From positions 26,021,201-26,085,200 of the forward strand of contig OX621249.1 of assembly GCA_951640165.1 (NCBI GenBank): a DNA stretch of 64,000 nucleotides. Reading direction: 5' to 3'. The position numbers and the translations under genes are program-made. Position 1 is the stretch's first letter. The number at the start of each line of letters is the position of its first letter. The notes beneath the pieces are model-generated. The model was not told the DNA's origin. It made no database searches and saw only the letters and a program-made list of their open reading frames with translations. This DNA is from Pseudoips prasinana (lineage: Eukaryota; Arthropoda; Insecta; Lepidoptera; Nolidae). This document shows positions 1 to 9,910 of the stretch, one piece after another.

Positions 1-252
1 AGCTGGTAGTGCTCCAGCCTACGAAGCTTGTGGTCCTGGGTTCGAATCCCGGTAAGTGCAAATATTTGTGTGATGAGCACGAATATTTGTTTCTGAGTCA
101 TGGATGTTTTCTATGTATATAAGTATTTATCTATCTATATAAGTATGTATATCGTCGCCTGGTACCCATAGTACAAGCTTTGCTTAGTTTGGGGCTAGGA
201 TGATCTGTGTGACATTGTCCCTAGATATATATTAAAGTATAAAAAAAAAATG
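1..252 (+). mobile_element. SINE-2 (tRNA-headed), head cut by window edge
   Basis: The sequence has a tRNA-like box B (GGTTCGAATCCCGG at about 49-62), a body with TATATAAGTATTTATCTATC, and a tail with TACAAGCTTTGCTTAGTTTG and GACATTGTCCC. The missing head (CGGTCACCGTAGCCT) is visible in the unit 2 copy at 26523. Full or partial copies lie at 8008, 8384, 26523, 31642, 39255, 49028, 49508 and 53026. Confidence 0.85.
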
Positions 253-299
253 GATATACTTACAAGTAACGATAGATAGAACTTGCACTACGCTGCATC

Positions 300-492
300 A
301 TGCGGGGCAGTGTGCCAAACACCTAAGCCAGAAGTCCTGGGTTCGATTTCCACCCAGGGCAAATCTTTTTGTGACGTGCACGATTATTTGTTCTCTGTCT
401 GGGGGTAATTTATCTATAATTTGTATGTATAAGGAATATAGGCAGAGCCTGTACTATTACAACTAGACAACTGATAAACATTCTTAGTTTAT
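300..492 (+). mobile_element. SINE-3 copy, interrupted
   Basis: Box-B-like CCTGGGTTCGATTTCCACCC is followed by GTGCACGATTATTTGTTCTC and a tail ending ACAAGACT-like AACTAGACAACTGATAA. The 5' half lies beyond the window; in unit 2 it is seen at 26296-26345, separated from this part by a TIR element. The unit 2 equivalent is 26840-27035. Confidence 0.65.
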
Positions 493-507
493 TTTTTCTT
501 TTTTTTA

Positions 508-763
508 TCCTGGGACATTATTCACACACGGCCATCTGATCCCAAACTAAGCAGAGCTTGTACTATGGAAACCAGATACTACATATACTACTTTTCTTTT
601 GTAAATACATACTTATATAGATAATTTACACCCAGACTCAGGACAAACAGACATGTTCATGCACACAGATATCTGTCCCGGGTGGGAATCGAACCCACGA
701 CCTCCGGCGTGAAAGGCAGGGTATCTACCAACCACGCCAACAGGCCCGTCAAGTTTCAGTGCC
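508..763 (-). mobile_element. SINE-1 (tRNA-headed), minus strand
   Basis: Read on the minus strand it has a GTGGTTGG..-type head, box B GTGGGTTCGATTCCCACCC, a body with CAGATATTTGTGTGCATGAA, and a tail with TCTGGTTTCCATAGTACAAG and GATGGCCGTGTGTGAATAAT. It resembles the Metulj-type SINEs described in butterflies. I am sure of the class, less so of the family name. The unit 2 copy is 27048-27305. Confidence 0.8.
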
Positions 764-789
764 CCGTCAGTTTAGATCGCGCAGCTAAT

Positions 790-962
790 ACTATATATAC
801 CTACTACTTTTCTTTTGTAAATACATACTTATATAGATAGTTACACTCAGACACAGGACAAACAGACATGTTCATGCACAAAAATGTTTGTCCTGGTCGG
901 GAATCGAACCCACGACCTGCAGCGTGAAATTCAAGTACCAAACATGCCAACCGGCCCGTCAA
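790..962 (-). mobile_element. SINE-1, 5' half, minus strand
   Basis: Head and body of SINE-1 only. Its left end abuts the exact point (A788/T789) where unit 2 has a Helitron. The unit 2 copy is 27648-27820. Confidence 0.7.
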
Positions 963-997
963 GAAAAAAAGTGTAAAGAAAAGTTCTCGGTATCAGT

Positions 998-1132
998 CCA
1001 ACGGGCCCATTGTTGGCGTGCTTGGTATGGTGATGCTGCATTTAACGCCGCAGATCGTGGGTTCGATTCCCGACCAGGACAGATATTTGTGTGCATGAAC
1101 ATGTTTGTTTGTACAGAGTTTGGGTGAATATA
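998..1132 (+). mobile_element. SINE-1, 5' part, split by the mariner
   Basis: The head and box B (GTGGGTTCGATTCCCGACC) are followed by the SINE body up to GGGTGAATATA. There the mariner begins, and the SINE tail resumes at 6403. Equivalent halves are 27855-27989 with 30026-30138, and 50160-50276 with 51516-51628. Confidence 0.85.
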
Positions 1133-1400
1133 CATTCAGTCAAAAAAGTATCGGGAATGGATGATTTGTTTATGGTTCCAAATTCAAATTTTTGTTTCTT
1201 TTTTGTTGTTGTTTGATTGTCACAACTGTTTTCCATTTTGGCGCGGAGTTTGAGTTGCATCTGTCATTTATATGAAATACAGTGCTGGTTTTAGTAATAT
1301 CATATACAACATGTAACGTAATTAACGCACTTCTTGAAAATAGTTTGTTCAGAATCCATTACTGAATCGATTTATATCATTTTTAATATAGTTAATTTTT

Positions 1401-4400
1401 ATGCTGTGTGGTGACGGCCTAAGAATATCACCACCCCTTCTCATCCCGTGGGGGGACGTAAAAGTCGTCCCGAGGGAACATATACCAGAGAACGGGCAGC
1501 AGCGTTCTCTTGAGTACCATGTCCACCTTACTGCGATCGCCAACCCGTCTGCCAAGCGTGGCGATTATGGCAAATCCCCTCAAATGATGGACACAACCAA
1601 ACCGCGGCCCCCAGTCCCCGGCAGCCCTGCTATTCCCAGCCGTGGTAACAGCCGTGGTTACGGCAGGGCAGGGGGTGCTAAGAATCCCCGGCAGATTCCG
1701 CGTTACCAACACCGACGACCTCTGGCCCTGGCAACATATAACACACGTACACTGCGGTCCGACGAGAAGATAACCGAACTGGAGGAAGAATTGAGCAGGT
1801 TACATTGGGATATTGTAGGATTATCTGAAGTCCGAAGAAAGGGGGAGGACTCGATAATACTGAAATCCGGAAACCTGCTCTATTACCGGGAGGGTGACCA
1901 AATATCCCAAGGTGGTGTCGGGTTCATAGTCCACAAGTCCCTTGTGAACAACCTAGTGAAAATCGAGAGTGTGTCGACGAGGGTTGCGTACCTTATACTC
2001 AGAATCACCAAGCGGTATTCGTTGAAGGTTATACAGGTATACGCACCCACTTCGACACACTCCGACGATGAAGTCGAGGTTATGTATGAGGACATATCCA
2101 GAGCCATACATACCTCTAACTCCTATTTCACTGTGGTCATGGGGGACTTTAACGCGAAGCTGGGCAAACGATTCGGTAATGAGCTGAGAGTGGGGCAATT
2201 TGGAACTGGTGACCGGAACCCCCGGGGCCAAATGTTGGCCGACTTCATGGAGAAGGAGGGACTCTTTATGATGAATTCTTTCTTCAGGAAGCCGGATCAC
2301 CGCAAATGGACCTGGGTGAGCCCCGATGGTAAAACTAAAAATGAGATAGACTTTATCTTGTCGACGAGACGACAGATGTTCAATGATGTCTCCGTGATCA
2401 ATGCGGTTAAAACCGGGAGCGATCACAGACTGGTCAGAGGCTCATTGAACCTTAATGTCAAACTCCAGAGGTCCCGACTGATAAAGTCTACGCTCCGACC
2501 TTTACCTATCCACGTCCAAAACCCCGAACCATTTCAGCTCGAACTGCAAAACCGTTTCGAATGCCTAGCAGACTGCGAGGAAGTGGACTCATACTATGAC
2601 AGGGTCGTAGAAGCTGTCCATACGGCTGGGTCTAAGGTCTTCAAGGCCCGCCGTACAAACAGAACTAAAAAGATCTCTGACTTTACCCTGCAACTTATGG
2701 AAGATAGACGGAAAATGGTTCTGACATCCTCAGATGATGCTACCAGATATCGGCAGCTCAACAGACAGATCTCAAAGTCTTTGACTCGCGACACGCGGAA
2801 ATTTAATACAATTAGTATTAAAGAGGCCATTGAGCGGAACAAAGGCTCCAAAGTGTTCGCAAGAGCTCTGTCTGTTGGACAGAGCCAACTGACGAAGCTG
2901 AAGACTGAGGATGGTAGAATCGTCACGTCTAAACCTGAGTTGCTGGGAGAGATCGAGAAGTTCTACGGACAGTTATATACGACAACACAGCCACCTGTCA
3001 AAAGTCATGCCTCAGATCCCAGAGCACGACTAACCCGACATTACACCGAAGACATCCCGGACGTCAGCCTGTACGAGATTAGAATGGCTCTCAAACAACT
3101 CAAGAACAACAAGGCGCCTGGTGATGATGGAGTTACAGCAGAGCTTCTGAAGGCGGGTGGTACACCAATCCTACGGGCCCTTCAGAAGTTATTTAACTCC
3201 GTCATACTAGATGGTCAAACGCCACAAGCATGGCACAGAAGTGTGGTGGTGCTCTTCTTCAAAAAGGGCGACAAAACCCTATTGAAGAATTATAGACCCA
3301 TCACACTGCTGAGCCATGTTTACAAGTTGTTTTCGAGGGTCGTTACGAACCGTCTCACGCGCAGGTTTGACGACTTCCAGCCTCCCGAACAAGCCGGTTT
3401 CTGAAAAGGCTTTAGCACCATAGACCACATACATACGCTGCGGCAAGTTATACAGAAGACCGAAGAGTATAACAAGCCACTGTGCTTAGCGTTTGTAGAC
3501 TATGAGAAAGCCTTTGATTCTATCGAAACATGGGCCGTGCTGAGGTCTCTCATAAGGTGCCAAATTGACTACCGGTATATCGAGGTGATAAAGTGTTTGT
3601 ATGAAAACGCCACTATGTCAGTGCGACTCCAGGACCAGATCTCGAAACCTATCCACTTGCAGCGAGGCGTGAGACAGGGAGATGTTATATCTCCGAAACT
3701 GTTCACCGCTGCATTGGAAGACGTCTTCAAGCTTCTGGACTGGAAAGGCTTTGGCATCAATGTCAATGGCGAGTACATCACTCACCTTCGATTTGCCGAT
3801 GATATAGTAGTCATGGCTGAGACCTTGGAAGACCTCGGTACAATGCTCGATGACCTCAGCAGAGTCTCTCAACAAGTGGGTCTCAAAATGAACATGGATA
3901 AGACGAAAATCATGTCAAACGTCCATGTTGCACCCACTCAATTGAAAGTTGGTGACTCTGCACTCGAAGTTGTAGAGAACTATATTTACCTAGGACAGAC
4001 CATCCAACTAGGTAGGTCCAACTTCGAGAAGGAGGTCAATCGTAGAATCCAACTCGGATGGGCAGCGTTCGGGAAGCTACGTAACATCTTCTCGTCCAAA
4101 ATACCGCAGTGTCTCAAGTCGAAAGTCTTCGACCAGTGTGTGTTGCCAGTGATGACATACGGAACAGAGACGTGGTCGCTCACTATGGGCCTTATTAGAA
4201 GGCTCAAGGTCACCCAAAGAGCAATGGAGAGGGCTATGCTCGGACTTTCCCTGCGGGATCGCATCAGAAATGTCGAAATCCGCAGGCGAACCAAAGTCAC
4301 CGACATAGCCCGAAGAATTGCCAAGCTGAAGTGGCAGTGGGCAGGGCACATAGCTCGTAGAGCCGACGGCCGTTGGAGCAGAAAGGTTCTCGAGTGGCGA

Positions 4401-4544
4401 CCACGAACCGGAAGACGCAGCGTGGGCAGGCCCCCTACAAGATGGACCGATGATCTTGTGCGGGTCGCTGGAAACTGCTGGATGCGAATAGCACAAGACC
4501 GGCAATTGTGGAGATCTTTGGGGGAGGCCTTTGTCCAGCAGTGA
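1401..4544 (+). pseudogene. RTE endonuclease/reverse transcriptase ORF with one in-frame stop
   Basis: One frame runs 1401-4544 (1048 codons) and is interrupted only by TGA at 3402-3404, in a context (QAGF-stop-KGFSTIDH) where related elements have Arg; a single CGA-to-TGA change explains it. An apurinic-type endonuclease occupies about residues 108-355 (TYNTRTL, LSEVRRKG, MGDFNAKLG, GSDHRLVRG). The reverse transcriptase follows: NNKAPGDDGVTAELL near 575, YRPITLLSHVYKLFS, GVRQGDVISPKLF, and the catalytic FADD near 798. The C-terminal tail GRPPTRWTDDLVRVAG and the AQDRQLW motif are characteristic of insect RTE elements. The first 55 or so codons may be 5' leader; a start at the Met in MMDTTKPRPP is plausible. 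The protein would copy its own RNA at nicked chromosomal targets. Confidence 0.9.
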
Positions 4545-4583
4545 ACGTCTTTCGGCTGATATGATGATGATGATGATGATGAT
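1401..4583 (+). mobile_element. RTE-clade non-LTR retrotransposon, near full length
   Basis: A 3183-bp insertion flanked by a 7-bp target duplication AATTTTT (1394-1400 and 4584-4590). Unit 2 has the uninterrupted target at about 28244-28260. The 3' end is a short (ATG)n tract rather than poly(A), as expected for RTE elements. Only unit 1 carries it, so it is the youngest layer of the nest. Confidence 0.93.
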
Positions 4584-4848
4584 AATTTTTTATTCCAAAA
4601 TAGTCAAAACCAATTGAAATGGACCGTAAGTCAAAGTAATAAGACTTATAAATCGCAGTTTTATTTGTATTCATACAAGTTCCATAATTCAATACAAAAT
4701 AAAGAAAAATAAACTTTATTCCAAGAAAGTAATTTAGTAAATAATAATGCATATACATGTTAAATAAAAAAAAAACTTGTGTGTACTTATGAACACGCGT
4801 TAGAAGTTATACTTCTTAATATACAACTTGAACATAGTTATCAATTTT

Positions 4849-4987
4849 CATACCACCTAGAACTAACTTCATGCTATTATTTTTACAGTTTTAAATAACA
4901 GCATGAAGTTAGTTCTAGGTGGTATGACAGTGAATTTTATGACAGTGACAGGGAATTTTTACGATGCGCGCGCATCGTAAATATAGT

Positions 4988-5039
<52 letters not shown>

Positions 5040-5080
5040 GTAAAAATTCACTGTCATACCACCTAGAACTAACTTCATGT
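4849..5080. repeat. Inverted 31-bp motif, AT microsatellite, third motif copy
   Basis: CATACCACCTAGAACTAACT begins a 31-bp arm at 4849-4879, with a one-mismatch inverted copy at 4896-4926 and a further direct copy of the first arm near 5056-5080. An (AT)n tract covers about 4990-5039. A perfect palindrome with core CGATGCGCGCGCATCG lies near 4964-4981. It is a strong hairpin-former inside the TIR element. Confidence 0.8.
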
Positions 5081-5278
5081 TGTTAAATTTTTCGGTGTCG
5101 GTGTGCGCGCGCATCGTAAAAATTCACTCTCATCATTTTTCTCCATCGCGCCAAAAGAAGTATAACTTAAAAAATTCAGTGTATGTATTATGATTACAAC
5201 ATAATATTCTAATTGGGGTGTTTGAGGGTGTGCGTTAATTACGTTACATGTTGTATAGTGTGTATTGCGAATTTCATA

Positions 5279-6276
5279 ATGGACAAAAATGTCGAACAAA
5301 GAATTTGTCTTAAATTTTGCATCGCTAATGGAATTTCGTGTTCGGAGTCACTGAAAATGTTACAGAAGGCTTACGGTGAATCGACTTTATCAAAAACTCG
5401 TGCTTATGAGTGGTTCAAAGCGTTCAAAAGCAGTCGAGATGTGATGAAAGATTTACTCGCTCTGGTAGGCCATCAACGTCTGCAACTGAAGTTAACATCG
5501 CAAAAGTGAAGGAAATAGTGACTGAAAATCCTCATTCAACTCTGAGAGAGATAGCCGCCGAACTTTCTGTATCTCACGAGTCGATTCGTACCATTTTAAC
5601 TAATTATTTGGGTATGAAACATGTTGCCGCTCGGCTAGTCCCAAAAGATCTGAATTTTCTCCAAAAACTCAATCGCATGAAAGTCGCTGAGGACATGGTA
5701 GAACGAGTCAATTCCGACCCAACATTCATGAAACGCATTGTTACTGGTGACGAGACGTGGGTTTACGAGTTTGACATGCAAACTAGTCAACAAGCTTGGG
5801 AGTGGCGCCTTCCAACTGTACCGAAACCGAAAAAACCACGCCAAAGTCGATCAAAAGCCAAAGTCATGTTGACTGTTTTCTTTGACTATCGCGGTGTTGT
5901 GCACTCTGAATTCTTACCGGAAGGTCGAACGGTAAATAAAGAATATTATTTGAGCGTTTTGCGGCGTTTAAGAGAGCAAAGTCGACGAAAAAGGCCAGAT
6001 TTGTGGAAAGAAAATTCTTGCATTTTGCACCACGATAATGCGCCTTCGCACAAGGCCATCATTGTGAACGTATTTTTGACCAACCACTCAACAAATACCA
6101 TCCAGCAACCACCATATTCACCAGATATGGCTCCAGCTGACTTCTTTCTTTTTCCTAAACTCAAATTACTACTTCGTGGTACCCGTTTTCAATCGGTAGA
6201 AGACATAAAGGAGAATGCGCGGCGAGAACTGAACTCAATTCCGAAAGCAGCGTTTAAAAAATGTTTTGATGAATAG
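5279..6276 (+). pseudogene. mariner transposase (DD34D), frameshifted
   Basis: Encodes a Tc1/mariner-superfamily transposase that would cut and paste the element through its TIRs. An N-terminal helix-turn-helix region (from MDKNVEQRICLKFC) is followed by the linker SGRPSTS, the first catalytic Asp in TGDETW, the second in HHDNAPSH, and the third in YSPDMAPAD, spaced 34 residues after the second. The reading frame is broken by a 1-bp loss near 5452 (unit 3 has TTGCCTCGC where this copy has TTACTCGC). A TAG at 6274 then replaces a conserved Trp codon, and a further shift destroys the last 20 or so residues. The unit 2 copy shares all three defects, so the element was dead before the units duplicated. 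Confidence 0.9.
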
Positions 6277-6402
6277 ATTTTCGTTGGCGTAAGTGTATCG
6301 TTTCTGAAGGAGAATACTTTGAAGGGAGTAAAATAAATTTGGATGAATAACAAACATTTTGTATATTATTAATCTTTTTCCGGTACTTTCTTGACAGAGT
6401 AG

Positions 6403-6515
6403 TATATACAAAATAAATATAGTATATCAGTTATCTGGTTTCCATAGTACAAGCTCTGCTTAGTTTTGAATCAGATGGCCGCGTGTATAATGTCCCAAGT
6501 TATTATTATTACAGA
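6403..6515 (+). mobile_element. SINE-1 tail, right of the mariner
   Basis: Continues the SINE from 1132 with TATATCAGTTATCTGGTTTC, TACAAGCTCTGCTTAGTTTT and GATGGCCGCGTG, ending in an ATT-repeat tail. Confidence 0.8.
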
Positions 6516-6615
6516 AAGAATCCAATATAGCATTTAGAACCGACCCGGGAGTTGAACCTAGGCCGTCATTATCTGCGGTTGAACGCGCTACCGCTGGAAA
6601 TACGGGGTAGTTTTA
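6516..6615 (-). mobile_element. SINE-4 head fragment, minus strand
   Basis: Box-B-like CCGACCCGGGAGTTGAACCT lies before a degenerate GCTACCGCTGG...ACGGGGTAG head, the same family as the full copy at 9471-9850. The stretch 6616-6850 that follows has no gene; faint similarity to LINE C-terminal ends (NSQRNITNP region, compare 16690-16730) is all I see. Confidence 0.55.
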
Positions 6616-6854
6616 CTATCAGGGTGATAAAGAAGTCCTTCACATTTAACTATAAACACATGCACTAGAATTCCCAAAGAAATATAACAAACCCAGCTTT
6701 TATCTGGTCTGATAGGTGCACTTTGAACTTTTCTTTGCCTACATATTTTATTGACTTAATATGACTATATAAGATATTATTATAAGTAAGTAGGTAATAC
6801 TTCTAGTATTGACGCTTTCTCGACCTTTTTTTGAGAAAGCAGAATCTTCTTAAG

Positions 6855-7110
6855 TGCAATGGGCAGGGCACATTACTCGTAGAACCGTTCGCCTCTGGGG
6901 CAGAAAGGATCTCGAGTGGGACTACGAATTCGAAGACGCAGCGTGGGCAGGCCCCTTACAAAATGGACCGATGATCTTGTAAGGGTCGCTGGAAGCCGCT
7001 GGATGCGAGTAGCGCAAGATCAGCAATTATGGATATCTTTGGGCAGGCCTTTGTCCAGCAATGGGCGTCTTTCGGTTGTTATGATGATGACGATGATGAG
7101 ATGATGGTCG
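6855..7110 (+). mobile_element. RTE 3' end relic
   Basis: Matches the last 250 bp of the RTE at 1401-4583: GCAGGGCACATTACTCGTAG, the GRPLTKWTDDLVRVAGSRW coding stretch, then GTCTTTCGG and an ATGATG tail. It is 5'-truncated and diverged, hence old. Copies lie at 30478-30733, 51960-52215 and 58106-58361. Confidence 0.85.
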
Positions 7111-7165
7111 TATATCAATTTAGTTCTAAGAGGTTGGATTATAGTCAGTTGTATGTATTTTGACT

Positions 7166-7352
7166 ACCTCGTTGGTCTAGCGGTAGCGGGTTCAAATCCT
7201 GCATTGGGCCACAAAGTGATTTGGAGATTTTTCTGTAAAAAAATATCTCTGTATTAGCTCGAAATTTGTAAGTTGGTCGTATTACGCCGTGCCTCGGAAA
7301 GTACGTAAAGCCGTCGGTCAAACCTGACCTCTTTCGGGTCGTGTCACTTCCC
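7166..7352 (+). mobile_element. SINE-4 fragment, plus strand
   Basis: CCTCGTTGGTCTAGCGGTAG head, a damaged box B, and a body with CGTGCCTCGGAAAGTACGTA and CTCTTTCGGGTCGTGTC. It lacks the distal half. Copies lie at 30788-30983, 52283-52470 and 58429-58616. Confidence 0.75.
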
Positions 7353-7357
7353 ATCCA

Positions 7358-8360
7358 GTGATAATGGGCGTCCCACAGGGGTCAATTCTTGGCCCATTTT
7401 TGTTTTTAATTTATATAAATGACTTACCTTACTATGTAAGGGATAAGCATGAGATTGTGTTGTTTGCAGATGATACTTCCTTGACTTTCAAAATAAACCG
7501 ACTATTAAGCAATTTTGACGATGTTAATGATGCAATCTCTAAAGTTGTTCATTGGTTTAATGCCAATAATCTTGTGCTTAATGATAAGAAAACTAAAGTC
7601 ATAAAATTCACTACACCGAATGTGAAACAGGCGACAACCAATGTACAACTTAATGGAGCTAGGTTGGACCCTGTTGAATCAACTGTGTTCTTGGGTATTG
7701 ACTCAAAGCTACAATGGAGACCATAAATATAAAAACTGTCCGGCAAATTAAGTTCTGCAGCATATGCAGTGAAAACTATTAGACGGCTGACTGATGTTGA
7801 CACAGGTAGAATGGTTTATTTCAGTTATTTTCATAGTGTAATGTCCTATGGAATTCTTCTCTGGGGTAGCTCTGCTGACATTAACACCATATTTATATTG
7901 CAAAAAAGAGCTACAAGAGCTATCTATAATCATGGCCCGAGAGTGTCTCTAAGAGAAAAGTTCAAAGAGGTCAACATTCTAACTGTACCATCTCAGTATA
8001 TAATAATAATAATATATAGGGACAATGTCACACAGATCAACCTAGCCCCAAACTAAGCAAAGCTTGTACTATGGGTACCAGGCGACGATATACATACTTA
8101 TATAGATAGATAAATACTTAAATACATAGAAAACATCCATGACTCAGAAACAAATATTCGTGCTCATCACACAAATATTTGCACTTACCGGGATTCGAAC
8201 CCAGGACCACCAGCTTCGTAGGCAGGAGCACTACCAACTAGGCTACGGTGTACGTCAATGTATATATATGAAAACTTACTATATGTGCATAAAAATATCG
8301 ATTCCTTCTGTAAAAGGAGTGATTTCTTATTGGAACTATCGGAGTCTCAGGTAAGCGTTT
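7358..8360 (+). pseudogene. Jockey/CR1-type LINE reverse transcriptase relic
   Basis: Truncated at the 5' side, it begins in the RT core with [20 protein letters not shown] and then has the catalytic FADD of VLFADDTSL. The thumb region (DPVESTVFLGI) follows, then, after a stop at about 7725 and a frame change, KLSSAAYAVKTIRRL, SYGILLWGSS and LQKRATRAIY. At about 8005 a minus-strand SINE-2 interrupts it, and coding similarity resumes at 8262 with YENLLYVHKN. It is dead in every copy: units 2 and 3 add a TAG right after KVVH. Distinguishing Jockey from CR1 would need a phylogeny. Confidence 0.85.
8008..8255 (-). mobile_element. SINE-2, minus strand, inside the LINE relic
   Basis: Tail-first on the plus strand (GGGACAATGTCACACAGATC), ending with the head near GGCTACGGTG. 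Flanking GTATATA-like bases on both sides suggest the target duplication. The unit 2 copy is 31642-31887; it is absent from unit 3. Confidence 0.85.
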
Positions 8361-8383
8361 ATTTATTTATTTAAAAGGGTGTT

Positions 8384-8466
8384 GACGGTCACCGTAGCCT
8401 AGTACCCATAGTACAAGCTTTGCTTAGTTTGGGGCTAGGATGATCTGTGTGACATTGTCCCCAGAT
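8384..8466 (+). mobile_element. SINE-2 with its middle deleted
   Basis: Head CGGTCACCGTAGCCTAG is joined directly to tail TACCCATAGTACAAGC, so about 170 bp of body are missing. The unit 3 copies (53026, 59172) keep that body, so the deletion arose in the ancestor of units 1 and 2. The 8467-8915 stretch after it is AT-rich with no gene that I can see. Confidence 0.8.
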
Positions 8467-8915
8467 ATCAATTTTATAAAAAAAAAAGTACACCAACAGC
8501 TTTTGTATATAACATTTCAAATAACGACTGGTTATGGTTTCATACAGTTGCCAATAGAATAATAGAAATGATAACCTAAGCTAAAAACAAAGTGTTATAA
8601 AATTAAAGTGATAACAAACTACATAAATAAAAATATAACAAATAGTTATTAAACTTAACTAAACCAAATTATCAAATAGAAATTAAACCAAATTATACTT
8701 ATACTTAAAGCGTTAATTCGTTATTTTTATTTAATAAAAAATCACTTAATATCGGTAGGTTTTTAGGGTTACGTAAAGAAAGGGTGAAAACGCGAGCCTA
8801 ATACTATGAGTCCACTATGCATCTGTCCTTCTATCTGTTAAGCTCTAACTCATGAACCGTGATAGCTAGATAGTTAAAATGTATGAATGTTGCTGTTATA
8901 AAATCAACAACGAAA

Positions 8916-9350
8916 TCACACTAATATTATAAAGGCGAATGTTTGTGAGTGAGTGTGTACTTCTTCACGCATAAACTACTGAACGGTTTTTGATTAAACT
9001 TTGTAGTAATATGATGAATATTTGAAGGGCCTGTTGCGTGGTTGGCAAATGCGTTCTTTTCACGCCGGAGGTCGTGGGTTCGATTCCCACCCAGGACAGA
9101 TATTTGTGTGCATGAACATGTCAATCTCTTGGGTCTGGGTGGTTATCTATGTAAGTAGATATGTATTTACAAAAGAAAAGTAGTGTATGTAGTATATCAG
9201 TTATCTGGTTTCCATAGAATAAACTCTGCTTAGTTTGGTATCAGATGGCTGTGTATGAATAATGTCCCAGGATATTATTATTATATCCGAATAACACATA
9301 GGCTATAATGTATAAAGTTTAACGCGGATAAAAACGCGGGGCACCGCTAG
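8916..9350 (+). mobile_element. Non-autonomous Helitron hosting a SINE-1
   Basis: The 5' end TCACACTAATATTATAAAGG lies right after an A. The 3' end has a short GC hairpin (ACGCGGATAAAAACGCGG) followed by GCACCGCTAG and a T, the Helitron rule of insertion between A and T with a CTAG terminus. A SINE-1 (9027-9290) was later inserted within it. Copies are 32547-32984, 53703-54137 and 59849-60283. Confidence 0.85.
9027..9290 (+). mobile_element. SINE-1 inside the Helitron
   Basis: Full SINE-1 with head GCGTGGTTGGCAAATGC, box B GTGGGTTCGATTCCCACCC, and a tail with TATCTGGTTTCCATAG ending in ATT repeats. Confidence 0.85.
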
Positions 9351-9439
9351 TAACAGAATAAAAAGAAGAAGAAAGATTCCCTTACAACAAACTTGTTAAG
9401 TAATGGAATCAGGCGTTACTTTTCGAAAATTCATCAAAA

Positions 9440-9910
9440 CCCGCTACAATGTGCACATGCAAGAAGGAAAATATAATAATAATAATGTCCTCCTAGCCGA
9501 ATTTCGGCCACGGCGGCCATTCTCAACAGAGATTAGCCATCTGCGCGGGACATATTATAGTGCTCAAGTGTGTGCGCAAACACAGGAGCACTTTCTATTC
9601 CATCACTCTCATGATCCGATGGGACGCCTAGCGACACGGCCGGAAAGGGGTCAGGTACAGTACCGACAGCTTTACGTGCTCTCCGAGTCACGGGGGTATA
9701 ATACCGCCAACTCCCAGACTTCGAGCTGATGCTGAGAAATTTTTCTTTTTACAGAAATGTCCCAAAATCACTTTTGGCCCGACCCGGGAGTCGAACCCAG
9801 GACCTCGTTATCTGCGGGTGAACACGCTACCGCTAGACCAACGAGGCAGTCTAAAGCAAATTACATGTAATTTGCTTTTTTATATTGTCCTTCTTGCATG
9901 TGCACATATT
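9440..9910. mobile_element. Fold-back element carrying a full SINE-4 (9471-9850, minus)
   Basis: GTGCACATGCAAGAAGGAAA at about 9450 recurs inverted at 9884-9906, flanking a complete minus-strand SINE-4. On the minus strand that SINE has head CCTCGTTGGTCTAGCGGTAG, box B GGGTTCGACTCCCGGGTC, then CACGTAAAGCTGTCGG, GGCGTCCCATCGGATCATGA, and an ATT-repeat tail. A 26-bp perfect palindrome (9853-9878, core AAATTACATGTAATTT) sits between the SINE and the right arm. An open frame across the SINE (9403-9729) is not a gene. Copies are at 33108-33490, 54258-54640 and 60404-60786 (SINE part). Confidence 0.75.

Larger units (their letters stand above)
1307..5253. mobile_element. TIR DNA element inside the mariner (unit 1)
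   Basis: Perfect 24-bp terminal inverted repeats lie at 1307-1330 (CAACATGTAACGTAATTAAC...) and 5230-5253. TATA flanks each side. Unit 3 has the empty site at about 50446-50452. The own length is about 757 bp once the RTE is removed, with no transposase, so it is non-autonomous. The interior holds inverted motifs and an AT microsatellite. The 4-bp TATA or 2-bp TA duplication does not settle the superfamily. Confidence 0.85.
1133..6402 (+). mobile_element. mariner element, unit 1, containing nested insertions
   Basis: Inserted into a TA of SINE-1 (TA at 1131-1132 and 6403-6404). The imperfect terminal inverted repeats are about 30 bp: the left end begins CATTCAGTCAAAAAAGTATC, and the right end read inward begins CTACTCTGTCAAGAAAGTAC. 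Without nested elements it would be about 1.3 kb, the usual mariner size. A TIR element (1307-5253) lies in its 5' untranslated region and carries an RTE inside it. Confidence 0.9.

Noticed and set aside
888..1127. 79-codon plus-strand open frame (and the near-identical one at 27745-27984)
   Set aside because: It runs through two opposed SINE-1 heads; the apparent conservation is that of the SINE, not of a protein.
4435..4758. 107-codon minus-strand frame with a His run
   Set aside because: The His codons are the reverse of the RTE ATGATG tail, and the frame spans the RTE/target boundary.
9403..9729. 108-110-codon open frame repeated in every unit
   Set aside because: It reads the minus-strand SINE-4 backwards; conserved because the SINE and the segmental copies are conserved. 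The run of Asn codons is the SINE's ATT tail.
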